From an uncultured Alistipes sp. (lineage in GTDB: Bacteria; Bacteroidota; Bacteroidia; Bacteroidales; Rikenellaceae): DNA of 64,000 nucleotides. The DNA lies in contig CALLRW010000039.1 of NCBI GenBank assembly GCA_938014215.1, forward strand, positions 62,001 through 126,000, read 5' to 3'. Position numbers and translations under genes: made by a program. This document shows positions 52,573 through 62,547 of the stretch, one piece after another. The first letter of the stretch is position 1, and each line of letters begins with the position of its first letter. The notes below the pieces were generated by a model that had not been told where the DNA came from, did no database searches, and saw only the letters and a program-made list of their open reading frames with translations.

Positions 52573-53148
52573 ATGAAAAAATGGATCTGGATCGGAGTCG
52601 TGGCGGTTGTCGCGATCTTCTTCTACGTCACCTACAACGGGCTGGTCAACAAGGAGGAGCGGGTGCGGAGCGCCTGGTCGAATGTCGAGACGCAGTACCA
52701 GCGGCGTGCGGATCTGATTCCGAATCTGGTCAATACGGTCAAGGGCTACGCCGAGCATGAGTCGCAGACCCTGTCGGAGGTGACCGAGGCGCGGACACGG
52801 GCCACGTCGATCAACCTTTCGGCCGACGAACTGACCCCCGAGCGGCTGGCCGAATTCCAGCAGGCACAGGCCGGCGTGCGTTCGGCACTGGGTCGTCTGA
52901 TCGCCGTGGCGGAGAACTACCCCGATCTGAAGGCCAACCAGAACTTCCTCGAACTGCAGACCCAGCTCGAGGGGACCGAGAACCGGATTTCGGTCTCGCG
53001 TCAGGACTTCAACCATGCGGCCGAGGCCTACAACCGCACGGTACGGCGTTTCCCGTCGAATCTCGTGGCCGCGATGTTCGGCTTCGAGCGCAAACCCTAC
53101 TTCGAAGCTTCGGAGGGAAGCTCCGCGGTTCCCGAGGTGAAGTTCTGA
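52573..53148 (+). CDS. lemA: LemA family protein
   Basis: A 191-residue membrane-anchored coiled-coil protein. The N-terminal helix WIWIGVVAVVAIFFYVTYNG is followed by the LemA signature VRSAWSNVETQYQRRADLIP and NLVNTVKGYAEHE, AVAENYPDLKANQNFLELQT, and VSRQDFNHAAEAYNRTVRRF with FPSNLVAAMFGFERKPYFE near the end. Molecular role unknown; usually encoded with TPM proteins, as here. The EamA gene begins one base after its stop region. Confidence 0.95.
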   Translation: MKKWIWIGVVAVVAIFFYVTYNGLVNKEERVRSAWSNVETQYQRRADLIPNLVNTVKGYAEHESQTLSEVTEARTRATSINLSADELTPERLAEFQQAQAGVRSALGRLIAVAENYPDLKANQNFLELQTQLEGTENRISVSRQDFNHAAEAYNRTVRRFPSNLVAAMFGFERKPYFEASEGSSAVPEVKF

Positions 53149-53149
53149 G

Positions 53150-54157
53150 ATGCCGTCCGAACGAATGCGCGGCTATCTGCTGGGTGCGGTAGCCGCGGCC
53201 AGCTACGGCCTGAATCCGCTCTTTGCCCTGCCGCTCTACGGGGCGGGCATGGGGGCCGATTCGGTGCTCTTCTACCGCTACGTGCTGGCGGTGGTGATGC
53301 TGGGGGTGCTGATGCTCGTGCGGCGGCAGTCGTTCGCCGTCTCGCGGCGTGAGATCGTGCCGCTCATGATCATGGGTCTCCTCTTTTCGGCCTCGTCGCT
53401 GCTGCTGTTCGAGAGCTATAACCTGATGGATGCGGGCATCGCCTCGACGATCCTCTTCGTCTACCCGGTGATGGTGGCGGTGATCATGGCCGTGGGTTTC
53501 CACGAACGGGTTACGGTGGTCACGGTCCTCTCGATCGTGCTGGCGTGTGCGGGCATTTCGCTCCTCTACAAGGGGGGCGACGGCTCGACGCTCAACCTTA
53601 CGGGGGTCATCCTGGTCTTCCTTTCGGCCCTCTCCTATGCGATCTATATCGTCGGGATCAACCGCTCGTCGCTGAGCCGCCTCCCGACCGAGAAGCTCAC
53701 CTTCTATGCTCTGCTGTTCGGGTCGCTGGTCTACATCGTGCGCTTGCGCGGCTGCAGCGAACTGCAGGCCATCCCCTCGCCGCTGCTGTGGGTGAACGCC
53801 ATCTCGCTGGCCCTCTTCCCGACGATCATCTCGCTGGTGACGATGGCCGGGGCGATCCGCCGCATCGGCTCGACCCCGACGGCGATTCTCGGAGCGCTGG
53901 AGCCCGTCACGGCGCTGTTTTTCGGCGTCGTGGTCTTCGGCGAGGCCTTCACGCTGCGGATCGGGGTGGGGGTGGTGCTGATTCTGGTGGCCGTGACGCT
54001 GATCATTGCGGGCCAGTCGCTGCATCTTCCCAACTCGGTCACCCATCTGGCCCGCTGGATGCGGCGTCCGCACCTGCCGCACTGGGCCGTCCGCTGGGCC
54101 CACCGCCTGCCGCGGCCCCGTCTGCATCACCATCGGGAGCCGCAGAGCCCCTGTTGA
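53150..54157 (+). CDS. EamA/DMT-family transporter
   Basis: A 335-residue protein with ten hydrophobic helices, for example LLGAVAAASYGLNPLFALPL and TAILGALEPVTALFFGVVVF, the latter being the typical EamA GxxEP segment. The last 50 residues are a His/Arg/Pro-rich cytoplasmic tail (WMRRPHLPHWAVRWAHRLPR) not typical of the family and possibly metal-binding or merely degenerate. It begins 1 nt after lemA and ends at a strong terminator. Substrate unknown. Confidence 0.88.
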   Translation: MPSERMRGYLLGAVAAASYGLNPLFALPLYGAGMGADSVLFYRYVLAVVMLGVLMLVRRQSFAVSRREIVPLMIMGLLFSASSLLLFESYNLMDAGIASTILFVYPVMVAVIMAVGFHERVTVVTVLSIVLACAGISLLYKGGDGSTLNLTGVILVFLSALSYAIYIVGINRSSLSRLPTEKLTFYALLFGSLVYIVRLRGCSELQAIPSPLLWVNAISLALFPTIISLVTMAGAIRRIGSTPTAILGALEPVTALFFGVVVFGEAFTLRIGVGVVLILVAVTLIIAGQSLHLPNSVTHLARWMRRPHLPHWAVRWAHRLPRPRLHHHREPQSPC

Positions 54158-54176
54158 ATGTCATACCTCTATAATA

Positions 54177-54217
54177 AAAGCGGATCGCCGGGTTACATGC
54201 CCGGCGATCCGCTTTTT
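54177..54217. terminator. Bidirectional terminator between convergent genes
   Basis: A perfect 16-bp stem AAAGCGGATCGCCGGG (54177-54192) and its complement (54200-54215), loop 7 nt, with A-rich and T-rich flanks. Confidence 0.95.
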
Positions 54218-54252
54218 GGAGACTGTCCCTGTCGGCCTGTCGGCGGATCGGG

Positions 54253-56622
54253 TTACAGTCGTTTCTTCTCCTCCTCGGAGCCTGCCTCGACGGACTTTTT
54301 ATGGAAGGCCTTGCCGCTCTTGAAGTTCCAGGTCACGCCGAACCGATACTGGCGGTTGCTCCAGGGCTGGCTGACCTTGACCGTGCGGACGAAGCCATCG
54401 CCGTTGGCTCCGATCGTCTGGCCTTGATCGAGGATGTTGCGGACCGAGAAGGAGAGGGTAAACCGCTCGCCGAAACGCTTCTTGATGCCGGCCTGCAGCA
54501 TGTGGTTGGGCATCACCCAGATGTTGCCCAGGTCGATGCGGCTCTGGTAGAAGTACGAGCAGTCGATGTAGAACTTGGCCGGCAGCGAGAAGGTGTTCGA
54601 GACGTTGACGAATGCCCAGTTGAAGTACTGCTGGGCGCCGTGCTGCTCGACGCGCTGACCGCGGCGCATGTAGGTGGCGTTGACGTTGAGCTGCCACCAC
54701 TTGGTGGGCTGGAAGGGCAGGTTGGCCGAGAGGTAGTAGCTCGACGTAGCGTCGTAGTTGACCCAGTCGATGCGCAGCATGTCGGGGTTTTCGGGATCGG
54801 TGAGCATCGCCTGCTGGATCTCGTCGGTGACGATCTGCACGCCGGCCGTGAGGGTGTATTTGTGGGCCAGTACGGCGGTGAGGCTCAGGTCGTTCTGATA
54901 CGAGGGGTTGAGCCGCGGGTTACCGGTCTGATAGGTGTAGTCGGAGATCTGCGTCCGCTGCGGGTTGAGGCACCAGAAGCGCGGGCGCTCGATCGTGCGG
55001 GCATACTGCAGGATCAGCGAGTAGCCCTTCTCCTGCGAAAGGGCGTAGGAGATGTTGGCGTTGGGGAAGAGCGAGAAGTAGTCCTGCTTGACGTCGCTGC
55101 CCTTGCCGTAGGTGTGGGTGAACTCGCCGCGCAGACCGGCCACCAGGCTCCAGCGTCCGAGCTGGGCCGAGGCGATGGCGTAGGCTGCCGCGATGTTTTC
55201 GGTGTAGTTGATCGTGTAGCTCTGGTTGTCGTTGCGCAGCCAGGCGTCGGCCTTCTGGTATTCGTAGAGGGCGGTGTTGCGCATGTCGTTGAAGGTGTAC
55301 TTGGCACCGGCCTTCAGCGTCCAGCGGGGCGAGAAGCTCTTTTCGAGGGCGAGCGTGGCCGTTGCCACGTCGTAGATGCTCGTGGCGTTGTCGCGGTAGA
55401 GCGAGTCGACGAAGGTGTTGCCCGTGGTGATGCGGCTCGAGTTGTCGTTCCCCGAGTCGGAGTTGCGGCGGGTGTAGTCGGCCAGCAGCTTGAGGGTCGA
55501 GCCGAGGGTGTCGAGCTTGTGGATGTAGTTGAACGTCACGGCGTAGGTGTTGTTGAGGCTGTGGCTGTTGAAGATGCTTCGGGTGTTGACCACCTCGCTG
55601 CCGTCACTCAGATCGGTCGAGGTCTGGTTCGGGCCTCCCGACTTGCCACGCCAGTAGGAGAACTCGGCACCGATGCTGTTTTTCTGGTCCAGTTCGAAGA
55701 TGCTTCCGGCATTGACACCGTAACTTTCGTCGTCGTTCCGGTTGACCGAGTGGGCGGTAAGCCCCTTGTTCGAGCCGCTGTAGATGGTATTCTCGTTGGA
55801 GATGGTCTTCGTATCGCCGCCGGGCGAGGCCCACACCGAGGCGTAGAAGTCGAGCCGTCCGGAGTGGACGTTGATGTTGGCCGAGGGGTCGTAGGAGTGG
55901 TAAATGTCGCTCAGCGTGGTGTTGAAGGCGACCGACCCGTTCATGCCGTTTTCGCGCCGTTTCTTGAGGGTGATCTTGATGATGCCGGCCGACGAATCGG
56001 CGTCGAAATCGGCACCGGTGACCGGCACGACCTCGATCTTCTGGATCTCCTCGGCGCGCAGCGAGCGCAGATAGGTCAGCAGCTGTTCGTTGTCCATCCT
56101 CAGCTCGCGGTCGTTGACGAAGACCTTCGAGCCGCTCTTGCCGTTGATCGAGATCTTCTCGCCGTCGATCCAGACGCCGGGGGCATGTTCGAGCAGTTCG
56201 ATGCCGTCCTTGCCGATGGCGGCGGGGGCGTTTGCCACGTCGACGACGAAGCGGTCGGCCTCGCGGCGCACGAGCTGGGCCGAGACGACCACCCCTTCGA
56301 TCTGCGTCGAGGAGCTCCGCATGACGAACTCACCGAGGTCGTTGTCCTGTTCGACGCGGACCACCCGTTTCACGGAGTCGAGGCCGAGGTACTGGATCTG
56401 GAGGGTGTACTCGCCGGGAGCGACCTTTAGTTCGAAGCGTCCGTCGGCGTCGGTGGCCATGCCGGCCACCTGCTGCTCGTCCTTCATCAGGACGACCGTC
56501 GCATATTCGACGGCCTTTCCCTGCTGGTCGACGACGCGGCCGTGGGCGGGGAACAGTCTTGCGGCCGAGGCGGTCAGGGCCGCAGCGGCGAGGATCGTGA
56601 TCAGGAGAATCCACTTTTTCAT
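54253..56622 (-). CDS. Outer-membrane beta-barrel receptor (CarboxypepD_reg plus plug plus OMP barrel)
   Basis: A 789-residue TonB-dependent-receptor-like protein. A signal peptide (MKKWILLITILAAAALTASA) precedes a carboxypeptidase-D regulatory domain (GRVVDQQGKAVEYATVVLMK), a plug-like region (VDVANAPAAIGKDGIELLEH, VPVTGADFDADSSAGIIKIT) and a barrel of the outer-membrane beta-barrel family-3 type. It is not SusC-like and has no SusD partner. Such proteins may take up peptides, metals or other ligands. It is a single gene; 56623-56885 is an AT-rich gap with no gene. Confidence 0.9.
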   Translation of the reverse strand: MKKWILLITILAAAALTASAARLFPAHGRVVDQQGKAVEYATVVLMKDEQQVAGMATDADGRFELKVAPGEYTLQIQYLGLDSVKRVVRVEQDNDLGEFVMRSSSTQIEGVVVSAQLVRREADRFVVDVANAPAAIGKDGIELLEHAPGVWIDGEKISINGKSGSKVFVNDRELRMDNEQLLTYLRSLRAEEIQKIEVVPVTGADFDADSSAGIIKITLKKRRENGMNGSVAFNTTLSDIYHSYDPSANINVHSGRLDFYASVWASPGGDTKTISNENTIYSGSNKGLTAHSVNRNDDESYGVNAGSIFELDQKNSIGAEFSYWRGKSGGPNQTSTDLSDGSEVVNTRSIFNSHSLNNTYAVTFNYIHKLDTLGSTLKLLADYTRRNSDSGNDNSSRITTGNTFVDSLYRDNATSIYDVATATLALEKSFSPRWTLKAGAKYTFNDMRNTALYEYQKADAWLRNDNQSYTINYTENIAAAYAIASAQLGRWSLVAGLRGEFTHTYGKGSDVKQDYFSLFPNANISYALSQEKGYSLILQYARTIERPRFWCLNPQRTQISDYTYQTGNPRLNPSYQNDLSLTAVLAHKYTLTAGVQIVTDEIQQAMLTDPENPDMLRIDWVNYDATSSYYLSANLPFQPTKWWQLNVNATYMRRGQRVEQHGAQQYFNWAFVNVSNTFSLPAKFYIDCSYFYQSRIDLGNIWVMPNHMLQAGIKKRFGERFTLSFSVRNILDQGQTIGANGDGFVRTVKVSQPWSNRQYRFGVTWNFKSGKAFHKKSVEAGSEEEKKRL

Positions 56623-56885
56623 GGTATTCGGAGTTTGAGTTGTTTGCTTTTTGATCTATTCGACAATGCGAAGATATATAAAAATCTTTATACTGTGTAT
56701 CGCAAAGTACTAATTTTTCAAAAAAAAGTTGATACATATATTTTATGGGGATGAATTTGGGAAAAATTTGTTGAAAAAACGTCGCTCCGAGGGGTAGGAA
56801 ACCCGGGAAATAATGATTAAATTTGCAGGATAAATCACCGTCGGACCCGCTTTGCGAATGCGGTATCTGCGAAAACAACAACCTT

Positions 56886-57614
56886 ATGCTGAGCGCGTTA
56901 TACTACATTTTCTTGGTGCTGCTGTGCACCGTGTTCATGATTCTGTCGGCCGTGGCGCTGGTGGTGTGCTACCCGTTCGACCGGGGCCGGCGCGTGGTTC
57001 ACGAGTTGTCGCGGATCCTGGTGCGCATCTTCTTCTTCATCCCGCTGCGCTGGCGCCAGCGGGTCGAGGGGCGTGAGCGGATCGACCGGCGCAAGCAGTA
57101 TGTGATCGTCATCAACCACAATACGGTGATCGATATCCCGACGCTGTACTACCTGCCGCTCAATTTCCGGTGGGTCTCCAAGCGCGAGGTCTTCAAGATC
57201 CCCTTCTTCGGGCAGTATCTCGTCTTGCACGGCGACATCTGCATCAACCGCGGACGGGCGACCGAGGCGCTCGAACAGATGATCCGCCAGGGCAAGGAGT
57301 GGATTTCGCGCGGGGCGTCGATTGCGATCTTCCCCGAGGGGACGCGTTCGAAGGACGGCGAGATCCACCGCTTCAAGGCGGGGGCCTTCACGCTGGCGCG
57401 CGAGGCCGGGGTCGACATCCTGCCGGTGGTGATGGACGGCACGCGGACGCTGATCCACCGCAATCTGCTCTTCAACTGGGGCAACCGGATCACGATCCGG
57501 GTCCTTCCGCCCATTCCGGCGGAGCGGGTGGCGGCGACGGATCCGCACGAGCTGATGAACGAGGTGCACGACGCGATGTGCGCGGCATTGGCCGATATCC
57601 GTCAAAGAAGATAG
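56886..57614 (+). CDS. plsC: 1-acyl-sn-glycerol-3-phosphate acyltransferase
   Basis: A 242-residue membrane enzyme making phosphatidic acid from lysophosphatidate. The N-terminal helix (YYIFLVLLCTVFMILSAVAL) is followed by the catalytic NHx4D motif (Asn77, His78, Asp83 in INHNTVIDIP), the glycerol-phosphate motif IAIFPEGTRSKDGEI, and PVVMDGTRTL. Start at 56886 gives the expected length; an extension upstream is polar and unsupported. TAAATTTG at 56818-56825 is a possible -7 box. parE starts 3 nt after the stop. Confidence 0.93.
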   Translation: MLSALYYIFLVLLCTVFMILSAVALVVCYPFDRGRRVVHELSRILVRIFFFIPLRWRQRVEGRERIDRRKQYVIVINHNTVIDIPTLYYLPLNFRWVSKREVFKIPFFGQYLVLHGDICINRGRATEALEQMIRQGKEWISRGASIAIFPEGTRSKDGEIHRFKAGAFTLAREAGVDILPVVMDGTRTLIHRNLLFNWGNRITIRVLPPIPAERVAATDPHELMNEVHDAMCAALADIRQRR

Positions 57615-57617
57615 ACT

Positions 57618-59504
57618 ATGGCAGATTTACTCAATACGAATTTGAACAACTACGGCGACGACGCCATCCGTACGCTCACCCCGCGCGAGCACGTGCGGCT
57701 GCGTCCGGGCATGTATATCGGCAAACTGGGCGACGGCTCGCAGCCCGACGACGGTATCTACGTGCTGATCAAGGAGGTGACCGACAACTCGATCGACGAG
57801 TACATGAACGGTTTCGGCCATCAGATCGACATTACGGTGGCCGACGGCGTGGTGACGGTGCGCGACTACGGGCGCGGTATTCCGCTCAATTCGCTCTCGG
57901 CGGCGGTGAGCGTGATGAACACGGGCGGCAAGTATGACGACGACGAGGAGGGGGCGGCCTTCAAGAAGACGGTCGGCCTGAACGGCGTGGGCGTCAAGGC
58001 GGTGAACTACCTCTCGAGCGACTTCTGGGCCCGCTCGATCCGCAACGGCGAGGCCCATACGGTCCATTTCCAGCAGGGCATCGAGCAGGATGACAGCTGG
58101 GAGAGCGGTCTGACGGAGAAGAACGGCACGGAGGTCCGCTTCCGGGTCGACGAGGCGATCTTCGGCCCCTACAGCTACCGCATGGAGTATGTCGAGCAGC
58201 TGGTCCGCAACTATACCTACCTGAACCGGGGGCTGACCGTGCGCCTGAACGGCAAATCCTTTACGTCGAAGAACGGCCTGCTGGACCTGCTCGACGAGAA
58301 CATGTCCGAAGAGCCGCTCTACCCGCCGATCCACCTTTCGGGGGAGGATATCGAGGTGGCGCTGACCCACGGTTCGGGCTACGGCGAGAGCTGCTATTCG
58401 TTCGTCAACGGACAGTACACGACCCAGGGCGGCACGCACCAGGCGGCCTTCCGCGAGGCCGTGGCCAAGACCATCCGTGAGTTCTACCACAAGGACTACG
58501 ACCCGGCGGATATCCGTACGTCGTTCATCGGGGCGATTTCGATCCGGGTGTCGAGCCCGATCTTCGAGTCGCAGACCAAGACGAAACTCGGTTCGAAGGA
58601 GATGTCGAAGTCGGGCCCGACGATCCGCAACTTCGTGATGGAGTTCCTCGGCAAGCACCTCGACGACTACCTGCACAAGCACCCCGAGACGGCGCAGATC
58701 CTGCAGCGGAAGATCGTCGAGAACGAGAAGGAGCGCAAGGCGATCTCGGGCGTGCAGAAGAAGGCGCGCGAGACGGCCAAGAAGGTCTCGCTCAACAACC
58801 GCAAGCTGCGCGACTGCAAGATCCACCGCACGGACAAGAACGAACTGGCCGAACAGTCGATGATCTTCATCACGGAGGGAAACTCGGCCTCGGGCTCGAT
58901 CACCAAGAGCCGCGACGTGCGGACACAGGCGGTCTTCTCGCTGCGCGGCAAACCGCTCAACTGCTTCGGGCTGACCAAAAAGGTGGTCTACGAGAACGAG
59001 GAGTTCAACCTGCTGCAGGCGGCGCTGAACATCGAGGAGGACATGGACAACCTGCGCTACAACAAGGTGGTCATCGCGACGGATGCCGATGTCGACGGCA
59101 TGCACATCCGGCTGCTGATGATGACCTTCTTCCTGCAGTTCTTCCCCGACGTGATCCGCCAGGGGCACCTCTACGTGCTGCAGACGCCGCTGTTCCGTGT
59201 GCGCAACAAGCGGGAGACGCTCTACTGCTACTCGGAGGAGGAGCGGCTGCGGGCGATAGCCAAACTGGGGGCCAGTGCCGAGATCACGCGGTTCAAAGGT
59301 CTGGGCGAGATCTCGCCCGACGAGTTCCGGGAGTTTATCGGCGAGAACATGCGCCTGGACAAGGTGCGCATCACGAAGGAGGACCCGATTCACGACCTGC
59401 TGGAGTTCTACATGGGCAAGAACACCTACGAACGGCAGGGCTTCATCATCGACAACCTGCGCATCGAGGAGGATCTCGTGGAGCAGGATCTGAAAATCAA
59501 CTGA
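57618..59504 (+). CDS. parE: DNA topoisomerase IV subunit B
   Basis: A 628-residue ATPase subunit that pairs with ParC for decatenation. The GHKL ATP site has KEVTDNSIDEYMNGF and VVTVRDYGRGIP, with GLNGVGVKAVNYLSS as the glycine lid. The TOPRIM domain has FITEGNSASGSI and IATDADVDGMHIRLLMM, and the end shows RFKGLGEISPDEFREFIGE. It precedes parC by 6 nt. Assigned ParE rather than GyrB because of the adjacent ParC-type subunit and length. Confidence 0.95.
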   Translation: MADLLNTNLNNYGDDAIRTLTPREHVRLRPGMYIGKLGDGSQPDDGIYVLIKEVTDNSIDEYMNGFGHQIDITVADGVVTVRDYGRGIPLNSLSAAVSVMNTGGKYDDDEEGAAFKKTVGLNGVGVKAVNYLSSDFWARSIRNGEAHTVHFQQGIEQDDSWESGLTEKNGTEVRFRVDEAIFGPYSYRMEYVEQLVRNYTYLNRGLTVRLNGKSFTSKNGLLDLLDENMSEEPLYPPIHLSGEDIEVALTHGSGYGESCYSFVNGQYTTQGGTHQAAFREAVAKTIREFYHKDYDPADIRTSFIGAISIRVSSPIFESQTKTKLGSKEMSKSGPTIRNFVMEFLGKHLDDYLHKHPETAQILQRKIVENEKERKAISGVQKKARETAKKVSLNNRKLRDCKIHRTDKNELAEQSMIFITEGNSASGSITKSRDVRTQAVFSLRGKPLNCFGLTKKVVYENEEFNLLQAALNIEEDMDNLRYNKVVIATDADVDGMHIRLLMMTFFLQFFPDVIRQGHLYVLQTPLFRVRNKRETLYCYSEEERLRAIAKLGASAEITRFKGLGEISPDEFREFIGENMRLDKVRITKEDPIHDLLEFYMGKNTYERQGFIIDNLRIEEDLVEQDLKIN

Positions 59505-59510
59505 CGAATT

Positions 59511-62500
59511 ATGGCAGACGACAAATATAGAGATGACGACCGGTTGGGGGATGAGTTGTTCGACGAGGACGCCTCGACCCCCGAAGAGCCGGTAGACGAG
59601 GGGGCCGACGAGGGGGCCGATGAGGGGATTGACGGAGGAGCCGACGAGGGGGCCGACGGGGGAACCGATGAAGGAGCCGACGGGTGGACTGACGGAGCGG
59701 CCGGCGAGGCGGGCTTCGGCGGGACTGGAGCGGCCGATGCCGGCGGCGTGACGGCCGGTGGAGCCGGCCGCGGCGGGGAGGCTGCTGCAGGCGCAGCGGG
59801 CCGTCCCGGCAAGTTCGACCGCCTGACGCACGACGAAGGCGACGTGCGCAAACTGACGGGCATGTACAAGAACTGGTTCCTGGACTACGCCTCGTATGTG
59901 ATTCTGGAGCGCGCCGTGCCGCACGTCGAGGATGGTCTGAAACCCGTCCAGCGACGCATTCTCCACGCCATGAAGGTGGTCGACGACGGCCGCTACAACA
60001 AGGTGGCCAACCTCGTGGGACAGACCATGCAGTACCATCCGCACGGCGACGCCTCGATCAAGGATGCGCTCGTGCAGCTGGGGCAGAAGGATCTGCTGAT
60101 CGACTGCCAGGGCAACTGGGGCAACATCCTTACGGGTGATGAGGCCGCCGCCGGCCGATACATCGAGGCGCGGCTGTCGAAATTCGCCCTCGACGTGGTC
60201 TTCAACAAGAAGACCACGGAGTGGATGCTCTCGTACGACGGCCGCAAGGAGGAGCCCGTGACGCTGCCGATCAAGTTCCCGCTGCTGCTGGCACAGGGTT
60301 CGGACGGCATTGCCGTGGGTCTGGCGTCGAAGATCCTGCCGCACAACTTCAACGAGCTGATCGAGGCCTCGATCGCCCACCTGCAGGGGCGCGACTTCCA
60401 GCTCTATCCGGACTTCCCGACGGGCGGTCTGGCCGACGTGAGCCGTTACAACGACGGTCTGCGGGGCGGCACGGTGAAGGTGCGGGCCCGCATCTCGAAG
60501 ATCGACAAGCGGACGTTGGCCATTACGGAAATTCCCTATACGACGACCACCGAATCGATCAAGGATTCGATCATCAAGGCCAACGAGAAGGGCAAGATCA
60601 AGATCCGCAAGGTCGACGACAATACGGCCGACAAGGTGGAGATCATCATTCAGGTGGCTCCGGACGAGTCGTCCGACAAGACGATCGACGCCCTCTACGC
60701 CTTCACGGACTGCGAGGTTTCGATCGCCCCGAACGCCTGCGTCATCTGGGACGACAAGCCCCACTTCCTGGGCGTGTCGGAGATCCTGCGCCGTTCGGCC
60801 GACCATACGCGCTCGCTGCTGGGGCAGGAGCTGCGGATCCGGCTGGGCGAGCTGAACGAGGCGTGGCATGCGGCCTCGCTCGAGCGGATCTTCATCGAAA
60901 ACAAACTCTATCAGCTGATCGAGGGGTGCCGCACGCGCGAGGAGGCTTATGCTGCGGTCGACAAGGGGCTGGAACCCTTTAAGAAACAGCTGCGGCGCGA
61001 GGTGACGCTCGAGGACGTGCAGCACCTTACGGAGCTGAAGTTCATCCGCATATCGCGTTACGACTCGGAGAAGGCCGACAACGAGATCCGCCAGATCGAG
61101 CAGGATATCAAGACGACGCAGTACAACCTCGACCACCTGACGGACTATGCCGTGGCGTGGTACGAGCGCATCCGCGAGAAGTACGGCAAGGGGCGCGAAC
61201 GGCGCACGGAGCTGCGCGAGTTCGACTCGATCGAGGCGACGAAGGTGGCCGTGACCAATGCCAAACTCTACGTCGACCGGGCCGAGGGATTCTTCGGCAT
61301 CGGCAAGTCGATGAAGGATGCGGAGTTCGTCTGTGACTGCTCGGATATCGACGACGTGATCGTCTTCACGAAGGACGGGCGCTACATCATCACGAAGGTG
61401 AGCGAGAAGGCCTTCTTCGACAAGGGAATCTACTACATCGGGGTCTTCAAGCGCAACGACGAGCGGACGATCTACAACGTCCTCTACCGCGACGGCAAGA
61501 ACGGCCCGATCATGATGAAGCGGTGCGCCATCAAGGGCATCACGCGCGACAAGGAGTACAACATCACCAAGGGAACGCCCAAGAGCGAGATCTTCTACAT
61601 GTCGGTGAACCCGAACGGCGAGGCCGAGGTGCTGAAGGTCTACTTCAAGCCGCGTCCGCGGCTGAAGAAGGTGATCGTCGATCTGGACTTCTCGACGCTG
61701 GCGATCAAGGGGCGCCAGAGCCAGGGCAACCTCTTCTCGCGCTACGGCATCCACAAGATCGTGCTCAAGGAGCGCGGCACCTCGACGCTCGGGGCGCAGG
61801 ACATCTGGTACGACGAGGATGTGCGGCGGCTGAACACCGACGGGCGGGGCCGCCTGCTGGGCGAGTTCAAGGGCGACGACAAACTGATCGTCTGGACGGC
61901 CAAGAACCAGTACTATATCACGGGTTACGACCTGGGGCAGCACTTCCCCGACGATACGATCTTCGTGGGACGCTACTCGCCGGATCGGGTCTACAGCCTC
62001 TGCTACTACGACGGCGAACAGCACTACTATTATCTGAAACGCTTCACGGCCGAGATGACGGACAAGATGCAGGAGTTCCTCGATCCGGAGGACCGCTTCA
62101 TCTGCGTGACGGCGCGTTCGGGGGCCCGGCTGGAGATCACCTACAAGGGGGCTCACGCGTCGCGTCCGGCGGATCTGGTGGATGTCGACGAGTTTGTCGG
62201 CGTGAAGAGCCACCGCGCCAAGGGCAAGCGTCTTACGACTTACGAGGTCGATACGCTGCGGATGATCGAACCGGAGCTTCCCGAGGAGCCGGAGACGTCG
62301 GAAGAGGAGGATTCGGACGATGAGTTCGCGAGCGGGGCCGCAGCCGGGAGTCCGCAGACGCCGGCCTCTGCGGATGCGGACGGAAAGAGGTCGCGCGGAG
62401 AGAGTGCCCCGTCGGGCATCGTCTCGGAATCGGGGCTGCCGCCTGCGGGATCGAATGCCGGAGGTGTGGAGTTCGAGATCGAACGGCCGAAGGGGGATAC

Positions 62501-62540
62501 CGACCAGGTGGTCGACCCCGAACAGCTGAATCTGTTCTGA
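59511..62540 (+). CDS. parC: DNA topoisomerase IV subunit A, with acidic N-terminal insertion
   Basis: A 1009-residue subunit with the DNA-cleaving Tyr217 in AAAGRYIEARLSKFA. The breakage-reunion domain starts around residue 103 (DVRKLTGMYKNWFLDYASYV), and the QRDR region is in YHPHGDASIKDALVQLGQ. The N-terminus has about 80 residues of Asp/Glu/Gly/Ala repeats (DEGADEG type, then GGAGRGG), unusual for ParC. The C-terminal pinwheel region is followed by another acidic and Ser/Ala-rich tail ending DQVVDPEQLNLF. Follows parE directly. Confidence 0.95.
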   Translation: MADDKYRDDDRLGDELFDEDASTPEEPVDEGADEGADEGIDGGADEGADGGTDEGADGWTDGAAGEAGFGGTGAADAGGVTAGGAGRGGEAAAGAAGRPGKFDRLTHDEGDVRKLTGMYKNWFLDYASYVILERAVPHVEDGLKPVQRRILHAMKVVDDGRYNKVANLVGQTMQYHPHGDASIKDALVQLGQKDLLIDCQGNWGNILTGDEAAAGRYIEARLSKFALDVVFNKKTTEWMLSYDGRKEEPVTLPIKFPLLLAQGSDGIAVGLASKILPHNFNELIEASIAHLQGRDFQLYPDFPTGGLADVSRYNDGLRGGTVKVRARISKIDKRTLAITEIPYTTTTESIKDSIIKANEKGKIKIRKVDDNTADKVEIIIQVAPDESSDKTIDALYAFTDCEVSIAPNACVIWDDKPHFLGVSEILRRSADHTRSLLGQELRIRLGELNEAWHAASLERIFIENKLYQLIEGCRTREEAYAAVDKGLEPFKKQLRREVTLEDVQHLTELKFIRISRYDSEKADNEIRQIEQDIKTTQYNLDHLTDYAVAWYERIREKYGKGRERRTELREFDSIEATKVAVTNAKLYVDRAEGFFGIGKSMKDAEFVCDCSDIDDVIVFTKDGRYIITKVSEKAFFDKGIYYIGVFKRNDERTIYNVLYRDGKNGPIMMKRCAIKGITRDKEYNITKGTPKSEIFYMSVNPNGEAEVLKVYFKPRPRLKKVIVDLDFSTLAIKGRQSQGNLFSRYGIHKIVLKERGTSTLGAQDIWYDEDVRRLNTDGRGRLLGEFKGDDKLIVWTAKNQYYITGYDLGQHFPDDTIFVGRYSPDRVYSLCYYDGEQHYYYLKRFTAEMTDKMQEFLDPEDRFICVTARSGARLEITYKGAHASRPADLVDVDEFVGVKSHRAKGKRLTTYEVDTLRMIEPELPEEPETSEEEDSDDEFASGAAAGSPQTPASADADGKRSRGESAPSGIVSESGLPPAGSNAGGVEFEIERPKGDTDQVVDPEQLNLF

Positions 62541-62547
62541 CGGAACG

